Below, in pieces: positions 36,000 to 48,270 of a stretch of DNA of 64,000 bases (positions are counted from its first letter, which is position 1; each line of letters starts with the position of its first letter). The stretch is from Cristatella mucedo. Taxonomy: Eukaryota; Bryozoa; Phylactolaemata; Cristatellidae. Where the stretch lies: NCBI GenBank assembly GCA_009760855.2, contig WPIO01000001.1, forward strand, positions 14,167,501-14,231,500, written 5' to 3'. The position numbers were made by a program, and so were the translations under genes. The notes beneath the pieces are model-generated. The model had not been told where the DNA came from. It did not search any database and worked only from the letters and a program-made list of their open reading frames with translations.

Positions 36000-38275
36000 C
36001 GACGAGTTTGCACCTCTGACCAAGCGCGCTGTGTGCCCTCACCCAGACGTATTATGGTTCCCACAGACATTAAACTAGCCAGGTTCACTAAGCGCAAGCT
36101 TGAAAAAGCATACAAAAGATCAGGACTGACTGTCCATCGACAGGTATATGAAGACTACTGTGGGTCGTACAGATCGATCCTAGCAAAGGCCAAGTCTAGC
36201 TTCTATAAAAACGTTGTCGAATCACAGATGCACAATCCAAAAATGCTGATGTCGACGATCAACCATCTCCTCAGCCGCTCCCAGATTAGCTCCTTACCAG
36301 ATGATCCTTGTGATGATCTAGCCAATCGCTTTTCTCGATTCTTTGTGCAGACGATAGGCAAGGTCAGGGAGTCCATCCCTGCGATGACAACATCCCACTA
36401 GAATGCTGTTCCCCGATTCCTGGCTGCACCTCAAAGTCTACATTTAAGCAGGTCACTAGTGATCTAGTCCTGAAGTTCATATCCCAATCAAAGAAGATAA
36501 CAAGTCCTCTGGACCCTATTCCCACTGTCCTGCTCCTACGTTGCATTGATCTGCTGCTGCCATGCACAACTAACAACTTTAATATGTCATTAGCCTCAGG
36601 TCATGTCCCAGCACCTTTCAAAAAAGCTGCAGTCAGGCCACTTCTCAAGAAAGCTACACTAGACCAAGATAACTTGAGCAACTACCGCCTGTCTCCCTTC
36701 TACCATTCCTATCAAAGACACTGGAACGGGTCGTGGCGGACCAGCTGAACTCATTTATCAAAACTTCACACCTTGCTAGTAAGTTCCAGTCTGGCTTTAG
36801 AGCTAATCATTGGTCCACAGAGTCAGCATTGCTTAGGGTATACAACGACATACTTAGGAATGCAGACATGGGTAGAGTGTCTCTACTTGTTTTGCTCGAT
36901 CTTTCGGCAGCTTTTGATACTATCGATCACCAAGTTCTTCTAGAGCACCTCTCATCTCGCCTGGGCATCACTGGCACAGCTCTGCAACGTTTCAGGTCCT
37001 ATCTCAGTGGGAGACTCCAGAGTATTGATGTGAATGGACAAAGATCAGCCGAGGTACCTCCGAAATATGGGGTACCTCAGGGCTCCGTGCTAGGTCCGGT
37101 TCTTTTCACAGTCTATACTCTCCCTCTTGCTGATGTGATTGCCAAGCACAATCTAGGCTTCACTTCTATGTGGATGACACTCAGTTGTACCTTTGCTTTG
37201 ATCCCTCCCAGCCTTCGAGCACCTCAAATTCTCTCAACTCACTTGCTGCATGTATTCATGACATCCGCACATGGATGGCAGCGAATTTTCTAAAACTAAA
37301 CGATAATAAAACTAACTTACTAGTTATGGGCAAACCCAGTGTGATTCAGAAATGGGAAAGGCTGACGCTCAAAATTGGCTCTGCCAGCATATCTCCTGTT
37401 AAATCAGCTCGATATCTAGGTGTTATGTTCCAAAGTGACCTCTCGTTAGACGACCACATCAGTTCCACAGTCAAATCTGCCTCCTTTCAGCTTCATAACA
37501 TTGCTAAAATTCGGGCTTGTTTAGATAAGGATACCACGTTTAAGTTGGTCCAGGCATTCGTGACATCCCATCTCGACTTCTGCAACTCACAGCTTACTGG
37601 CCTACCGGCATGTGCGATCAGGCGATTGCAGCTGGTGCAAAACTCCACAGCTAGGCTTGTCTGTCGTGAGCATCGCAGTTGCAACATTACTTCACTTTTT
37701 GCCGACCTGCACTGGCTACCAGTCAAGCAACGGATTGACTTCAAGGTTTTGTCACTCACTTTTAGGTCACTTCATTCTTTGGCTCCAGCCTATCTCTCAG
37801 ATATACTACCCCATCAGGCCAAGCATCGTACCACCTACTTTTTGGAATCCAACAGTTTACTACTACCTCGTACAAACCTCAAATCCTTTGGAGACCGTGC
37901 ATTTAGTTCGCATGCTCCCAAAGCCTGGAACTCCCTCCCGACTTGCGTCAGAACATCCCCTGACTTGACCACATTTAAAAAGAACTTAAAATCACACCTA
38001 TTTAGGACAGCATTTAGCTGGTCCCTGTGATTCGTCCATGATGTGCTTCTACGTGCTGACACTGTGCATGCTGCCACTAACCACATTTGCGTGCTGACCC
38101 TGTGCATGCCACCCCTAACCATGTTATTCATTTTGTTTATCAAGCATGATATTACTCTCCATTCAATTGCATTTCCCTTTGCAGCAAATGCAAAGCCCCT
38201 AGAAAGAGATTGAGTTCTCTGAGGGTGCTTTATCAAGTGCATTATTATTATTACTATTACTGCCCACGACAAGTG
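36000..38275 (+). mobile_element. LINE-A (L2/CR1-like non-LTR retrotransposon), longest copy
   Basis: Non-LTR retrotransposon, 5'-truncated: the endonuclease domain is absent. Reads a pre-RT region (KRKLEKAYKRSG), then the RT core in an ORF at 36,733-37,293 (LASKFQSGFRANHWSTES; LLDLSAAFDTIDH; GVPQGSVLGPVLFTVYTLPL). A one-base deletion near 37,160 shifts the frame just before YVDD, after which the C-terminal ORF (37,170-38,030) runs intact through YLGVMFQSDLSLDDHISS, SHLDFCNS, FADLHWLPVKQRIDFK and APKAWNSLP. The 3' tail (GCCCCTAGAAAGAGATTGAG, ATT repeats) ends at about 38,265. The active-site residues are present, but the frameshift and an upstream stop-rich stretch (36,400-36,730) make it inactive. 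This is the family later found inserted in the viral element at 60.04 kb. Confidence 0.95.
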
Positions 38276-38345
38276 GTGGTGATAGCCATTAAGGCTCTCT
38301 GCGTCTATGTGTAAATAAGGCTGTTCGATCAGCTAACCCTTTTAA
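38268..38345 (+). mobile_element. SINE2 3' part
   Basis: GTGGTGATAGCCATTAAGGC, then AATAAGGCTGTTCGATCAGC, directly after the LINE-A tail. Confidence 0.65.
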
Positions 38346-38635
38346 AGATTCCCTTCTATGCGACCAAGTAATGATATTGTACAAAGCATCCTGCACCTAA
38401 TGCCACAGCACGCATCATCGGTCATCCAGGTTTGGGAAACCATCAAGGGACCAGAAAGACAGCCAGGCTGCCAATAGCATGATTTGAACCCTGCACCTAA
38501 AATCAGGGAACCAATGACTTTAACCACATGGTCAGCAGCCAGCCCTCTGCTGGAAGTTCTACTAAAGCCGGGTTTGCAGGGTCAATTTCTTTTCGGTTCA
38601 GCTTTTCGAGCCTCAATTTGGTCTTTGGTGCATAC

Positions 38636-38880
38636 TTTGTGATTCGTCCTCGATGTGCTTATGCGTGCTGACACTGTTCATGCTGCCACTAACCACATTT
38701 GCATGCTGACCCAGTGCATGTAACCCCTAACCATGTTATTCATTTTGTTTGTTTTTCAAGCATGATTTTACTTACTATTCTATTGCGTATCACTTTGCAG
38801 CAAATGTAAAGCGCCTAGAAAGAGATTAAGTTCTCTGAGGGCGCTTTATCAAGTGCAATATTATTATTATTATTATTACT
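38636..38880 (+). mobile_element. LINE-A 3' tail
   Basis: GTGATTCGTCCTCGATGTGC, then GCGCCTAGAAAGAGATTAAG, then GGGCGCTTTATCAAGTGCAA and ATT repeats. A solo 3' end. Confidence 0.85.
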
Positions 38881-40670
38881 TCACCGAGACTGTACAACAC
38901 GGATGGAGGTCAGAAGAAGAGCAGTGATGCTGAGAATGGTTCAACTTTCGGCAAAGACGGATGGAAGTCCGACAGAAGCCAGAAGCAAGCAATCTATCAC
39001 AACTGCCATCAAGGGCATGCCGTCTCCATTGCTTTTTAAGGAATGTGAAGGATGCTGTCACCGGCAGCCGAGTCCCTGTTTAAGGCCCGCTAACTATATG
39101 AGCCCGATTTTGAGGCTGTGGGAGACGAAGGCAATCGCCGAAGAAGTTGAAACTGACCAGTAGGCAGTTGACAAAGCATGACCGTAGGGCCGTGCCAAAG
39201 CTCACAGTGCTTGCTGGGGTGAATGACTGTGAAAACAAAAATAAAGCAGATCAGCAGACTATTATTGACAGTACAATAACGTCAATCGCTGAGATCAGCG
39301 TAGTACGTGGAGCTGGCAAATGATCTATGATTAAAGGCCGTGTGGGTAGAGCTATTTGGACGCTAGTAGGAAGCAGGATGGAAAGCAAACTGGCCGTAAG
39401 GACTGCCAACAAGAAGAAAAACCAAAGAAGGACCGAAGAAGACCTTCGAAGAAACCGACCATGCCAACCATGCTTAAGGTATCAATACCATGATGCCTAC
39501 TATTCAAACTACTTGCAAATAAAAACACTAAGGTAATAATTACTCTTGAGTGCATTTTGCATATACATTGACCGCCTTGAAGCCAGACTAACTAAACAAG
39601 TGCGGAGTCAGCCTCCAGCTAGTCTGCAGGCGATCTGCTTGGACTTGGTGAAGCTATCGGCACGAATCTGAGTCGGCATCTAGCCAGCTAGGTCGGCCGC
39701 TTGTGCATGGCGAAGCCCTTATAATGTTTGCAACTATCCTACTGGCCGTTGCATCAAACTACCGTGTTAGGCCTTCTTGATGCACTGCATCTTGAGTTTT
39801 TGAATCTGATCACAATGTCCAATAAACATCTGCTCACACCCACTGTTGGCAGTTAACCCGGCACAGTATGGTGCCTTATCTCTAAAGAATCGACTGCCAT
39901 GATGCAGTGGCAGTCACTTACGGTCGGACTTAACCCACTCGTCGTCAACAGACTGACAAACTTCAGCCTGCCGCAAGACGATCGCTGTAGTATATTTCAG
40001 CCTGCCTGTGTTGACTAGCACCGACAGATATTGAAATTTTTTAAATTACAAAATATGTAAGACCTTGTGATGTATTCAGAGTGGAACCCTGCACCCTTAG
40101 TTTCTTCTCTCGCGAAAGGTGTTCCTTTAAGAGTTGCTGACTTTGTTGGGTAGCATCCAAACAATTCTCTTGCAGGACCAATCCACAATCCTTTCACTCT
40201 CATCTAGGACGGCAGTGGTTAAAATCAAGCCTATATGCAAGTTAGCCTATATGCAAGCATAACTAGAACTTGTGCTGAACTTGAACTGCTGACGGCCAGG
40301 CTACCACAGTGCCACGGCCTTGGCTGTAATCGCCACCATTAAATTAACCCCCACCGATCTCTGACCGGTCGTTGACTCAAGCAAAGACAGGCTGCTGCTC
40401 TCTCAAACGCTAGTCACATAGAAGCCTGTGTTGGTCAAATATCGTAATACTTACGCAATATTGATAACTACAGTTCAGCAGCCTACAATGCAAGTAAACT
40501 ATACTTTAAGATAAGTACAGGAAGGGACAGAGCCAGGATTCGAAAGACGCGAAAGTAACGGGAAATTATAGTACACGATTGCAGCATTCATTCTGCACAT
40601 ACTTGGCGGTTGCTCGTCGATTTTTAGTAGGACATGATTTCGTCGTTGGTGACGTGCAGGTTTACATATA
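38881..40670. other. intergenic, nothing recognised
   Basis: No supported gene or repeat, apart from an AT dinucleotide run at about 40,660-40,682 that forms the tail of the next SINE. Confidence 0.5.
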
Positions 40671-40671
40671 T

Positions 40672-40815
40672 ATATATATATATAATTCATTTGTATAGCA
40701 CCCCAAGAGAACTTAATCTCTATTCAGGCGCTTCACATATGCCTCGGGGCTCGAGCCCACGACCTCAGTCAGACCTTGGTCGGGGCGAGCACCTTAACCG
40801 CTAGACCAGGTTTGG
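40672..40815 (-). mobile_element. SINE1 copy
   Basis: Reversed SINE1: the complement of the CGCTATACAAAT tail at the left and of the B and A boxes (GGCTCGAGCCCACGACC; CTTAACCGCTAGACCAG) at the right. Confidence 0.88.
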
Positions 40816-42990
40816 GGGGGACTCAGTTCACTGACCCTCTTTCAGTGGAGGCAACTGCCCTCCTGCCACCTCCTAGTTCAGCCACTGAGTACAGGGCAGT
40901 ATTGCCAAACGGCAGAAGCACGGTCTAAACCAGGAGGTGTGGCTATAACTACTATCTGCCCTGGCGATATGGCGGCCGGTAGAATAAGACCATGATGCAG
41001 CAAGCAAGCAGCAGCATGCTAGGTGTGAAATAACAGTCTTAAGTTATGAGTGGCAATCTTAATTAAGTGACCCTATCCCTAGTTTTCTAGCAAGTCTTTG
41101 GAGGCAGCACCCACCAGCTGCCCTTGGCAGTCTGTGAAATTTGAGGAATGACATCCCTTTTACAGTTTGCACCCTCGGGCAGTGCTTTCGTGCACAGCCA
41201 CATGGTAGACATCTCGGTATTCATAGCCTTTGGGTTCTGGTAAACGCCGTGACTGATAACTGTGGTCAGTATTATTGTGAAAAAGGCTCACTCCCCAATT
41301 TGTTGCTGCATGCGCGGAAGAGAACGACTGCAAAATTCTTGCAACGAAACCTGCTAAGGCAAATTAAAACCAAGACTTCCCAACATAGCAAAGAGGATGC
41401 AGAAGTGATCACAATAGGCTACACACAATAAGGATGGTATATATCCATATCCATAAAGGCGGTACCATAAGCGAGCTGCCATACTTATGATATCTGTAAA
41501 TTATCTTGGACTGCTTTCAGGATGCCTCCATGTCACATGCATGCATTCAGAGTATTAGCTAAGCATGTTATGTTACACTCAGTATTTAATGACTCAAGTC
41601 ATGTAGGTTGGCAGCTTCGGCTATTCCCAGCAATAATTTGCCGAGCAATATCTTGCCAGAAGTGACAACAAGCCTCAAACAAGATATTTTCTTAGGCTTT
41701 GACAACAAGTTTCCGATTGGTCGCCTCTCCTCAGTGCACACACAAGTTTTGAGGGGTGTGTAGGGTACCAGAGATCTGGTCTTTTGGTGAAACATTTTGT
41801 CTTCCTCATCGACCGAATGATGTGGTTTGGATAGGTGCCTTATTGCCAGACAACATGTAGTCCTCTCATTATGGTCGGGCTTCAAATGTAGACATTTTTA
41901 TTATGTATAAACAATAGTGCTTCTTCATGATAATTTCTATACGAACAGAAAGTTCCTATATCAGCTGCTGTGTGACAGCCCCATACCATCAACACTCCTC
42001 CAACCCAAAATGTTAATGCATTCTGAAGGCGGCCACAATGTGAGCTTTATTTGTATTTTCTCATACCTGTGGTGTGCACAGAACACGGCACAGTGGAATG
42101 CACAGCTCACTAAGAAACACGAGTCCTGTGTGGAGCCGGGAAGCACAGGCAAGTGCCAAGAAGTTTGCTGGGTGTGCTGCTACATCATACCCGACGGGCG
42201 CCACCACACCACCGTCGGTAAATGCGATTTCACCTGGGTGAACTCCCAGCAGTGAAACTTTCTTAGATGTGCATGCAGCTCGTGAAGCTGTTTTGCTGCA
42301 TGCTGCTGACCTCCAGCAGCGCGAGGCTGCAGTTCATAGACCACTCTGCTTGTGATCTTGCTCAGCTGATGGAGGGGGAAGGTAATGACACTGATGGGCT
42401 GACACTGGTAGGAGTAGGCTATCGTCTTCACTGTCGGTATACTGCGGCGGTAGCCATTCTATGTGCCATCTCCACGCCTCAAGGCTAGTCACAAGCAAAA
42501 GTGCTACGGTCGTCGAATAACTTGGTCGTGACTACGAGAGGCCCCACATAGACTACAACGTTGCTGCAGCATGGGGATGCGTGGCATAGCTGGCCAGCAC
42601 GGTGAAAGGAAGGTCTTGCTTATCAGCCGAATGGGATTTCTAGTTCTTTTAAACCTAATTGTTTACAGAAGAGTTTCCGTGACATGCAACTAGTTGACAG
42701 AGATGTTCAGTCGCTGGATGCCTGTACCAAGTTTAACTGAGAATGCCTAGCTACTTCCGGATGCTCTCGATGACCTAAGTATCGCCAGCCCAAGTATCTA
42801 GTTCGAACGTGACACACTGACTGCTAACATGCCCGAGAATCTTGAGCTCGGGGCTGGCATCGCAGTTCTCACGACTCACGGCGAGCGTTTGGCAATGGTG
42901 GTGACTGGCTGAAACTGGCACTTTCACTTGAAGCAGGCAGCTTCGGTATGACCATGCTATGCGTGCTGCCTTGGTCTCCTTTTATTGGTG
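40816..42990. other. intergenic, mostly unassigned
   Basis: No host gene recognised. At 41,917-42,010 the plus strand encodes LLHDNFYTNRKFLYQLL, which is reminiscent of a piggyBac-type transposase block, and a Cys-rich stretch follows, but nothing else of such an element is secure. Confidence 0.3.
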
Positions 42991-42995
42991 GTTTG

Positions 42996-43162
42996 GTGAG
43001 CCGTGATGACACACTAGGTAAGGCGGTGGCTTTTCATGACCTTGGACCCGAGGTCGTGGGTTCGAATCCTGCGGTGGGCGATTCTTTATCGCCTCTGCAA
43101 GTGGTGGTGATAGCCGTAAAGGCTTTTCTGTCGCTATATAAAAGAGGCTGTTAAATCAGCTA
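42996..43162 (+). mobile_element. SINE2, best-preserved plus-strand copy
   Basis: Begins GTGAGCCGTGATGACACACT, with A-box-like AGGTAAGGCGGTGGC and B box GGTCGTGGGTTCGAATCC, then GGTGGTGATAGCCGTAAAGG and CGCTATATAAAAGAGGCTG. The near-identical reversed copy at 49.7 kb lies in the viral capsid gene. Confidence 0.88.
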
Positions 43163-43914
43163 GTATTGTTTATGCCAAAGTGACTGTGGACATCGTGCCG
43201 TAGAACCGACTTGTTATTGTGGTTAGCTGCACACATGTAAGTCGGCTCGGTTGCTTTGGCTGCTTCTGGGGGCAACTCTCAAGCATATTCTGTTTCAGCC
43301 ATAATCTGAAAGGCTCGCATAGCTCTTTCAAAAAATATTTCTTTCACGTGGAATAGCGCGTTTATCCCGGCTCGTTATAAATAGTGCATACACATGTATT
43401 CCCAAGGGCTTCGTTTGACACAAAGTCACACATAACGGTGCCATGTGAATACCGGCAGAAGGGTCATGGACGCCTCTTTGGGATTGCACTTCAGCTCTGA
43501 CCAATAGCAGAACCTCTCGCGAACGATGTACTTTTTTAGGGTCGTATTGTTTGTCCATAAGCATCATATTTCGTTCGATGGACAGCTTGTTTCCTGTCAT
43601 GACCGGCCCTTGCTGCAAAGCTAAGTTTGGCGGCCACTTGAGGTTGCCCGCTACTGACTCCGAAGAAATACTCATCATGTCATTTGGTATTGATTTGGCA
43701 TCAACGAATGTATTAAATCGCCATCTACCATCGGGTCAAATGGAGCCAGAGTCTACTGCCCACTCCTTAATTATTGCAATAAGCACGTCCATCTGCTACT
43801 GATGCTGTTCCTGCTGCTTCACTTGCTCGGCGACCGGCTCGATCATCTTCCACGTGCTAGCTGACACGGTAGCTGCCACTGCTATAGAATGAGGCATCCA
43901 ACTGTTCATGCACA

Positions 43915-44155
43915 TGCCGTCCCTGTGATTCGTCCTTAATGTGCTTATGCATGCTGACACTGTGCATGCTGCCACTAACCACACTTGCATGCTGACCCTG
44001 TGCATGTCACCCCTAACCATGTTATTCATGTTGTTTATCAAGCATGATACTACTCACCATTCGATCATGTTTCCTTTGCAGCAAAGGTAAAGCGCCTAGA
44101 AAGAGATTGAGTTCTCTGAGGGCACTTTATCAAGTGTATTATTATCATTATTAAA
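43915..44155 (+). mobile_element. LINE-A 3' tail
   Basis: Solo LINE-A 3' end (GTGATTCGTCCTTAATGTGC to ATT repeats). Confidence 0.85.
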
Positions 44156-44739
44156 CTTGTAGACGGAGTGAGCCCCATTCTCATTGCCACCATGCTTCCC
44201 TGTCGTATTTTCTTGTACAGGCAGAGCACTGAACATGAAAAATAGCTAAATTGACAGCTGAACCAGCCGGGAAGGGAGAGGTGGCTTCGCTAGGGAGCCA
44301 GCATCAGGCACGGAGCCAGGAAGGACTTGCAAATACAAAGAAATTCGCTCGCTGTACTGCTACGGCATACCCGACGGCAGAATGACGCAAAAGATTTCCG
44401 TTAAAATGCTGCTTCACACATATGCTTCCCTTATTAAAAAATTATGAGCTTCGAATCGTAAGTCCACACAGCTCTTTGCCAGTTAGTCAATACCCAGTGG
44501 CCGTGGTCGCTCTAGCCAGTGCAGACAGCTCGATTATCTCTTTACTATAGAATGCCACTGTAGGCTGGGAGATCCTGTAGGGTAAATATGCTGCTCGGTT
44601 TGCAGCCAAGGATCAAACAGACAATCGGCCTTGACACAGAAGATAAAGTTCTGTAGCCGGATCGTCCGATTGTATTCAGCTTCCCAACCTTACTTCGTAC
44701 GTTGGATATGCTACCCCATATATCTCTAGTTTCATCCCA

Positions 44740-45450
44740 CAATCCCTGCAAGCGGGTACGCACAGCGCGAGCGTTCGCAGCAGCTTCGAGCGACAAACCG
44801 ATGGGGGTGGGGGCCACCCTTGCCCTACCCCTCAGGCCTTGGCCACAGCCCGGCTTCGGCCGGGGTAGCTCGAACGCCGCGTCGTTGTCGTCGCGACACT
44901 CGGAGCGGCGTGCGGGAGTGACAGTCGAGCCAGAATAGCTGGACCGGTGAGCGCATGTCGGGGAGAACGGTAATGACTAATTGCCTCGCGACTAATTCCA
45001 ATCCCCAGGCGAGCGTACGGGGGAGGCAATCCACCGAATCGGAGTGGGTGAAGCTGGTAAGTCCATGGCAAAGACGGCCGTGGATCGCGACTCGCCCTGC
45101 GAACGATAATCCGCGATGCAAAGACCTACTGGCGCGAAATGCCTCCGACGCGGCTGCGCACGTTACTGCAGCGAAGCGCACGGCACAAGCAGCCGAACCG
45201 TCACCGCCCTGACCGACCGGTCGCGAAGCAGAAAGTGAGAACGCGCTCAGAAGCGGCCCGTAAGGGCGCCGTAGGTGGTGGGGCACCGGTACATGGATTG
45301 AGGACAAGCGTATGGAATGCTCACCACATCCGAAGCCGAGAGTACACAATCCGCAGCTTCCACTCGCTCCCGCTAACATGCCGGAACTAGGCGCCGGCGG
45401 CGGGCGAGTGGTCACGTGGTTGTTGCCATTGGCGCGGGTGGCATCGCGAG
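44740..45450. other. GC/CpG-rich block
   Basis: About 700 bp conspicuously rich in CG dinucleotides compared with both flanks. Overlapping ORFs on both strands (up to 196 codons on the minus strand) have no family signature and are what a stop-poor GC-rich stretch gives by chance. It may be a CpG-island-type promoter or a piece of a GC-rich repeat; neither can be shown. Confidence 0.5.
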
Positions 45451-45494
45451 CCCCTAGTCTCCTAGCCTCCTAGCCTCAGCCAATGTCCTATTGT

Positions 45495-45690
45495 AACGTA
45501 TCGCTTATGTAATGCCTGTAGCTCCGCGAAGCCACGCGGACTCGCGGAGTGTCACACAGGAGAGTTTTCTACAGCGCACTCAACGCCTAAGCGGTTTCCG
45601 GTGCGCATAAGGGAACCAACCGACTCCACCAACTCGCAACGAAGAGAAAGTGAGAAAGATAGATGAGTTGGGAGAGTAGTTGGGTATGTG
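45495..45690 (-). mobile_element. LINE-B 3' UTR fragment
   Basis: CCTGTAGCTCCGCGAAGCCA and the block AGGAGAGTTTTCTACAGCGC match the LINE-B 3' end. Contains an 8-bp stem (CTCCGCGA / TCGCGGAG). Confidence 0.65.
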
Positions 45691-46003
45691 AGTACAAAAT
45701 CTGGGGAGAGCTGTCATTTTACTTCACGTACATTAATTGGTCGAGAGCGAGTAATTGCCGCTAGGCCCATATCCACTTATTCCGCGGCTCCGACCACGTT
45801 CCAATCACTATAGATTGTCTCCAGCTGGGGGCACATCCGGTCGGCCGATTTTAAGGAGCGATCGACCAAACGAAAAGTGTTTAGGGAGAGAGATGTTTGG
45901 CGAGAAGTTTTCCCGAGAGCTCTATTCCAGGTCGTACCGTTTACTGTTCGGTTTGGGCAGCTCGCACTACAAGTCGTTTCCGAAACGCTTGTGGCAAGGC
46001 CTG

Positions 46004-46118
46004 TTGTAAGTAAAGTCTCGTTTCAGGCCATTTCCATCTCAAACTTCTCGATGTTTCCTCACGCTCACATCTCAAAGTTTTTCGACGAAAACGTCCTGAA
46101 GCTAGACTTTACTTACAA
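46004..46118. repeat. terminal-like inverted repeat at the host/virus junction
   Basis: Perfect 15-bp arms, TTGTAAGTAAAGTCT at 46,004-46,018 and its exact reverse complement at 46,104-46,118, with weaker pairing for about 16 more bases inward. The AT-rich viral block begins immediately to the right. Polintons end in terminal inverted repeats, but here both arms are local, so this may be the hairpin part of the terminus or unrelated. Confidence 0.7.
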
Positions 46119-46226
46119 TATGAATCTATTACTTACAGTTTTTCACTCGATTGTTTAGAAACAGACTTACTTTTTATCCATATAATAGTAAAACAATTTT
46201 TATTCGCAAAATAATATATGACAATC

Positions 46227-46628
46227 ATGTCAGATCTAAGAACAAAATTTGCTAATGACAAATGCAATCGAATACTTCCATATAATTAAAGAATCAGAGG
46301 TTGTTTAATTAAATTAATAAGAATTAGATATTGTTTTCAATTTTTAAGTAATTTATTAACTCTTGCAATTACTATAACTAGCACTTATATTCCAAAGTAA
46401 GATGACTTATTTCATGTAGTAACTGTTTTAGCTGGACTAATAACAATGTTAATATCTATTGAAAGTACAATATCACAAATTGATAGAAGAAAACGTTCTA
46501 CTCTTCAATCAAATCTTAACTTGGTTTCAAAGGTTGTTGATGCTTTAAATGATGACAATATAACTAAGGAAGAATTCAATAAAATAGTTGTAGAACAATT
46601 AGATAGTCCAGATGATTATATATCTTAA
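46227..46628 (+). pseudogene. small two-membrane-segment viral protein, broken
   Basis: 133 codons in one frame, interrupted by TAA at 46,287 and 46,398. Two hydrophobic stretches (around LLTLAITITSTYI and VVTVLAGLITMLISI) are followed by a charged helical tail (SQIDRRKRSTLQSNLNLVSK; EEFNKIVVEQLDS). The layout resembles small two-TM proteins with a cytosolic helix, but I do not recognise a family. It is the leftmost gene of the element, and its last 50 bases overlap the integrase pseudogene on the other strand. Confidence 0.6.
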
Positions 46629-47430
46629 TCACTTGCAACTCCTCTCTAACAAAACTTCTTTTAGCATCATTTACGAAAAACCGAACGGGTTATTCTTTCA
46701 ATATCATTATTCTAACAATAGCATGTTTAGTTATACTCCATATCGCGTCTGTAGCTCTTCTTCTTTTTTCATCTTCTCCTTCAGCTGGTTCTAATAAGTA
46801 TCTTACAGTTGTTCCTAGTTCTAACAATTTTTCTTATTCTCCTACTTTTCTATGATATTTTGGTTTCTTTAGTTTTACTATTCCTTTTTTATTGCTTTAG
46901 AAGGTTTTTCACTAGTTGTTCTTGTAATACTATTATTTAGATAATCAATAATCTTTGGTAAATTATAAATCCACTCTTTGTTTCTAGTAAAATCTCCTTT
47001 ATTAATACTTTCTAATTCTTTTTCATATTGTGCAATAAATGCTCTCTCAGCTACTATTTGATTCATTCTTTCAACTAATGCAACACTCTTTTTACTTGCA
47101 CCTTCTATAATACGTGTTCCATGTTTTTTCATTTCTTTTGTGAACTCTCCTTTAAACTATGATCCTTGATCTACTGTTATCTTTTTTGGCCATTCCAAAG
47201 GTTCTTTTCTATAAATGTCTATTATTGCTTGTGTTACTTCTTTAGAAGACTTTGTTTTTAAGTGGTCTTGAATCTTTACATCAACTAGCAACATCAATGA
47301 CACTTAAAGCATATTTGTATCCAGAATCATTTCGCATTTATACAATGTCTGCTTGATGATTTTAATTAGGTTCAACAATATTAAAGTTAAAAGAGTTTAC
47401 TGTTCCAATAGTTCATTAATGCTTTTCAGG
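46576..47430 (-). pseudogene. RVE (retroviral-type) integrase, Polinton family, broken
   Basis: Catalyses element insertion in intact relatives. Visible pieces in order: a QADIV block with the first catalytic Asp, then SGYKYALSVIDVAS, KITVDQGS (second Asp), KKSVALVERMNQIVAERAFI (catalytic Glu helix), a WIYNLPKIIDYLNN block, and a C-terminal RRATDAIWSI and SFVREELQVI typical of Polinton integrases. Breaks: TAA, TGA and TAG in the core, one-base shifts in A runs near 47,260 and 46,890, and TAA in the C-terminal part. There is little room upstream before the fibre gene, so the N-terminal zinc-binding part seems missing. The gene is adjacent to the left end, as is common for these elements. Confidence 0.85.
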
Positions 47431-48262
47431 AGGCTAAATAACCAACCAAGAGGTTTACCTTTAAATTTCCAAGACTGTCAATGAAATAAAAATCTGTTGG
47501 TAATCTAGTAAAATAAGCGTAATACTTTAAATATATTCAACCACTTGGTGAAGTATTTGTGGCTCTCATCTCTCCACATACAACGCTAGTATCGCTACCA
47601 GATCTGAGAAATACACAATTACCAGAACCAACAACCATAACACTTAATAACATCATTGGTGGAGCTGTTTTATTAGTCCATGAATAAGACACTGGTAGAT
47701 TTAAAATTGAATTCAATGCTTTAGGATTTATTGATATCTTTATTACTTCTGTTAGTTTTTAACTGTTTTATCTACATAACTCTTTGTTACTTCATCACTA
47801 GGATTAACAGGATCAGCAATATTTGTAATTGAATTACCTCCCATATTTATATTTTGTGTTGAAGGAAAAGATTTTAATAATACATCTCTTTTCATTCCAT
47901 CCTACGTAACGCAATAATCATCCTGTAATAAAAGAGAATTTCCATTACCAGAGTTCCAATGAGTATATGTTATAGCATAACTATTCTGGTTTAAATCACC
48001 AGTCATTGTATCACCTGATTTTATAACATAGTTATTTACCTGACTTACATTGTTGCCATCAGTAGGATTAAAACCTGATCCAAGATTAGTAATAGCTTTA
48101 CCAGCAAGATTAAGTGATGTTCCAGAATTAACTATAAAATTAGAATCAGCATAAGATTTTGCTACTGCATCACTATCATTTACAGGATCAGATCAATTTA
48201 TAATTCTATTTCCACCTGCATCAAGATCACTTAAAATATACCCATTATTTTTTAAATATAAT
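47426..48262 (-). pseudogene. fibre-repeat protein 1, broken
   Basis: A phage-tail-fibre-like protein with the recurrent unit (short Asn/Gly strand, then I-x-N-x-x-D-P-V-N-x-x-D-A, then K-x-Y-x-D). Examples: GGNSITNIADPVNPSDEVTK and GDTMTGDLNQNSYAIT. The C-terminal half (VSYSWTNKTAPPMMLLSVMV; GNCVFLRSGSD) looks like a receptor-binding-type head domain, an inference from position only. In-frame TGA and TAG codons are present, and no clear start codon is left. Lies between integrase and YqaJ on the same strand. Confidence 0.75.
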
Positions 48263-48270
48263 CAATTAAA

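Noticed and set aside
41586-42255. piggyBac-type transposon
   Set aside because: A single DNFYT-like block and some cysteines are not enough; no DDD core or terminal repeats seen.
44825-45415. 196-codon minus-strand ORF as a host gene
   Set aside because: GC-rich stop-poor stretch with overlapping ORFs on both strands and no domain signature.
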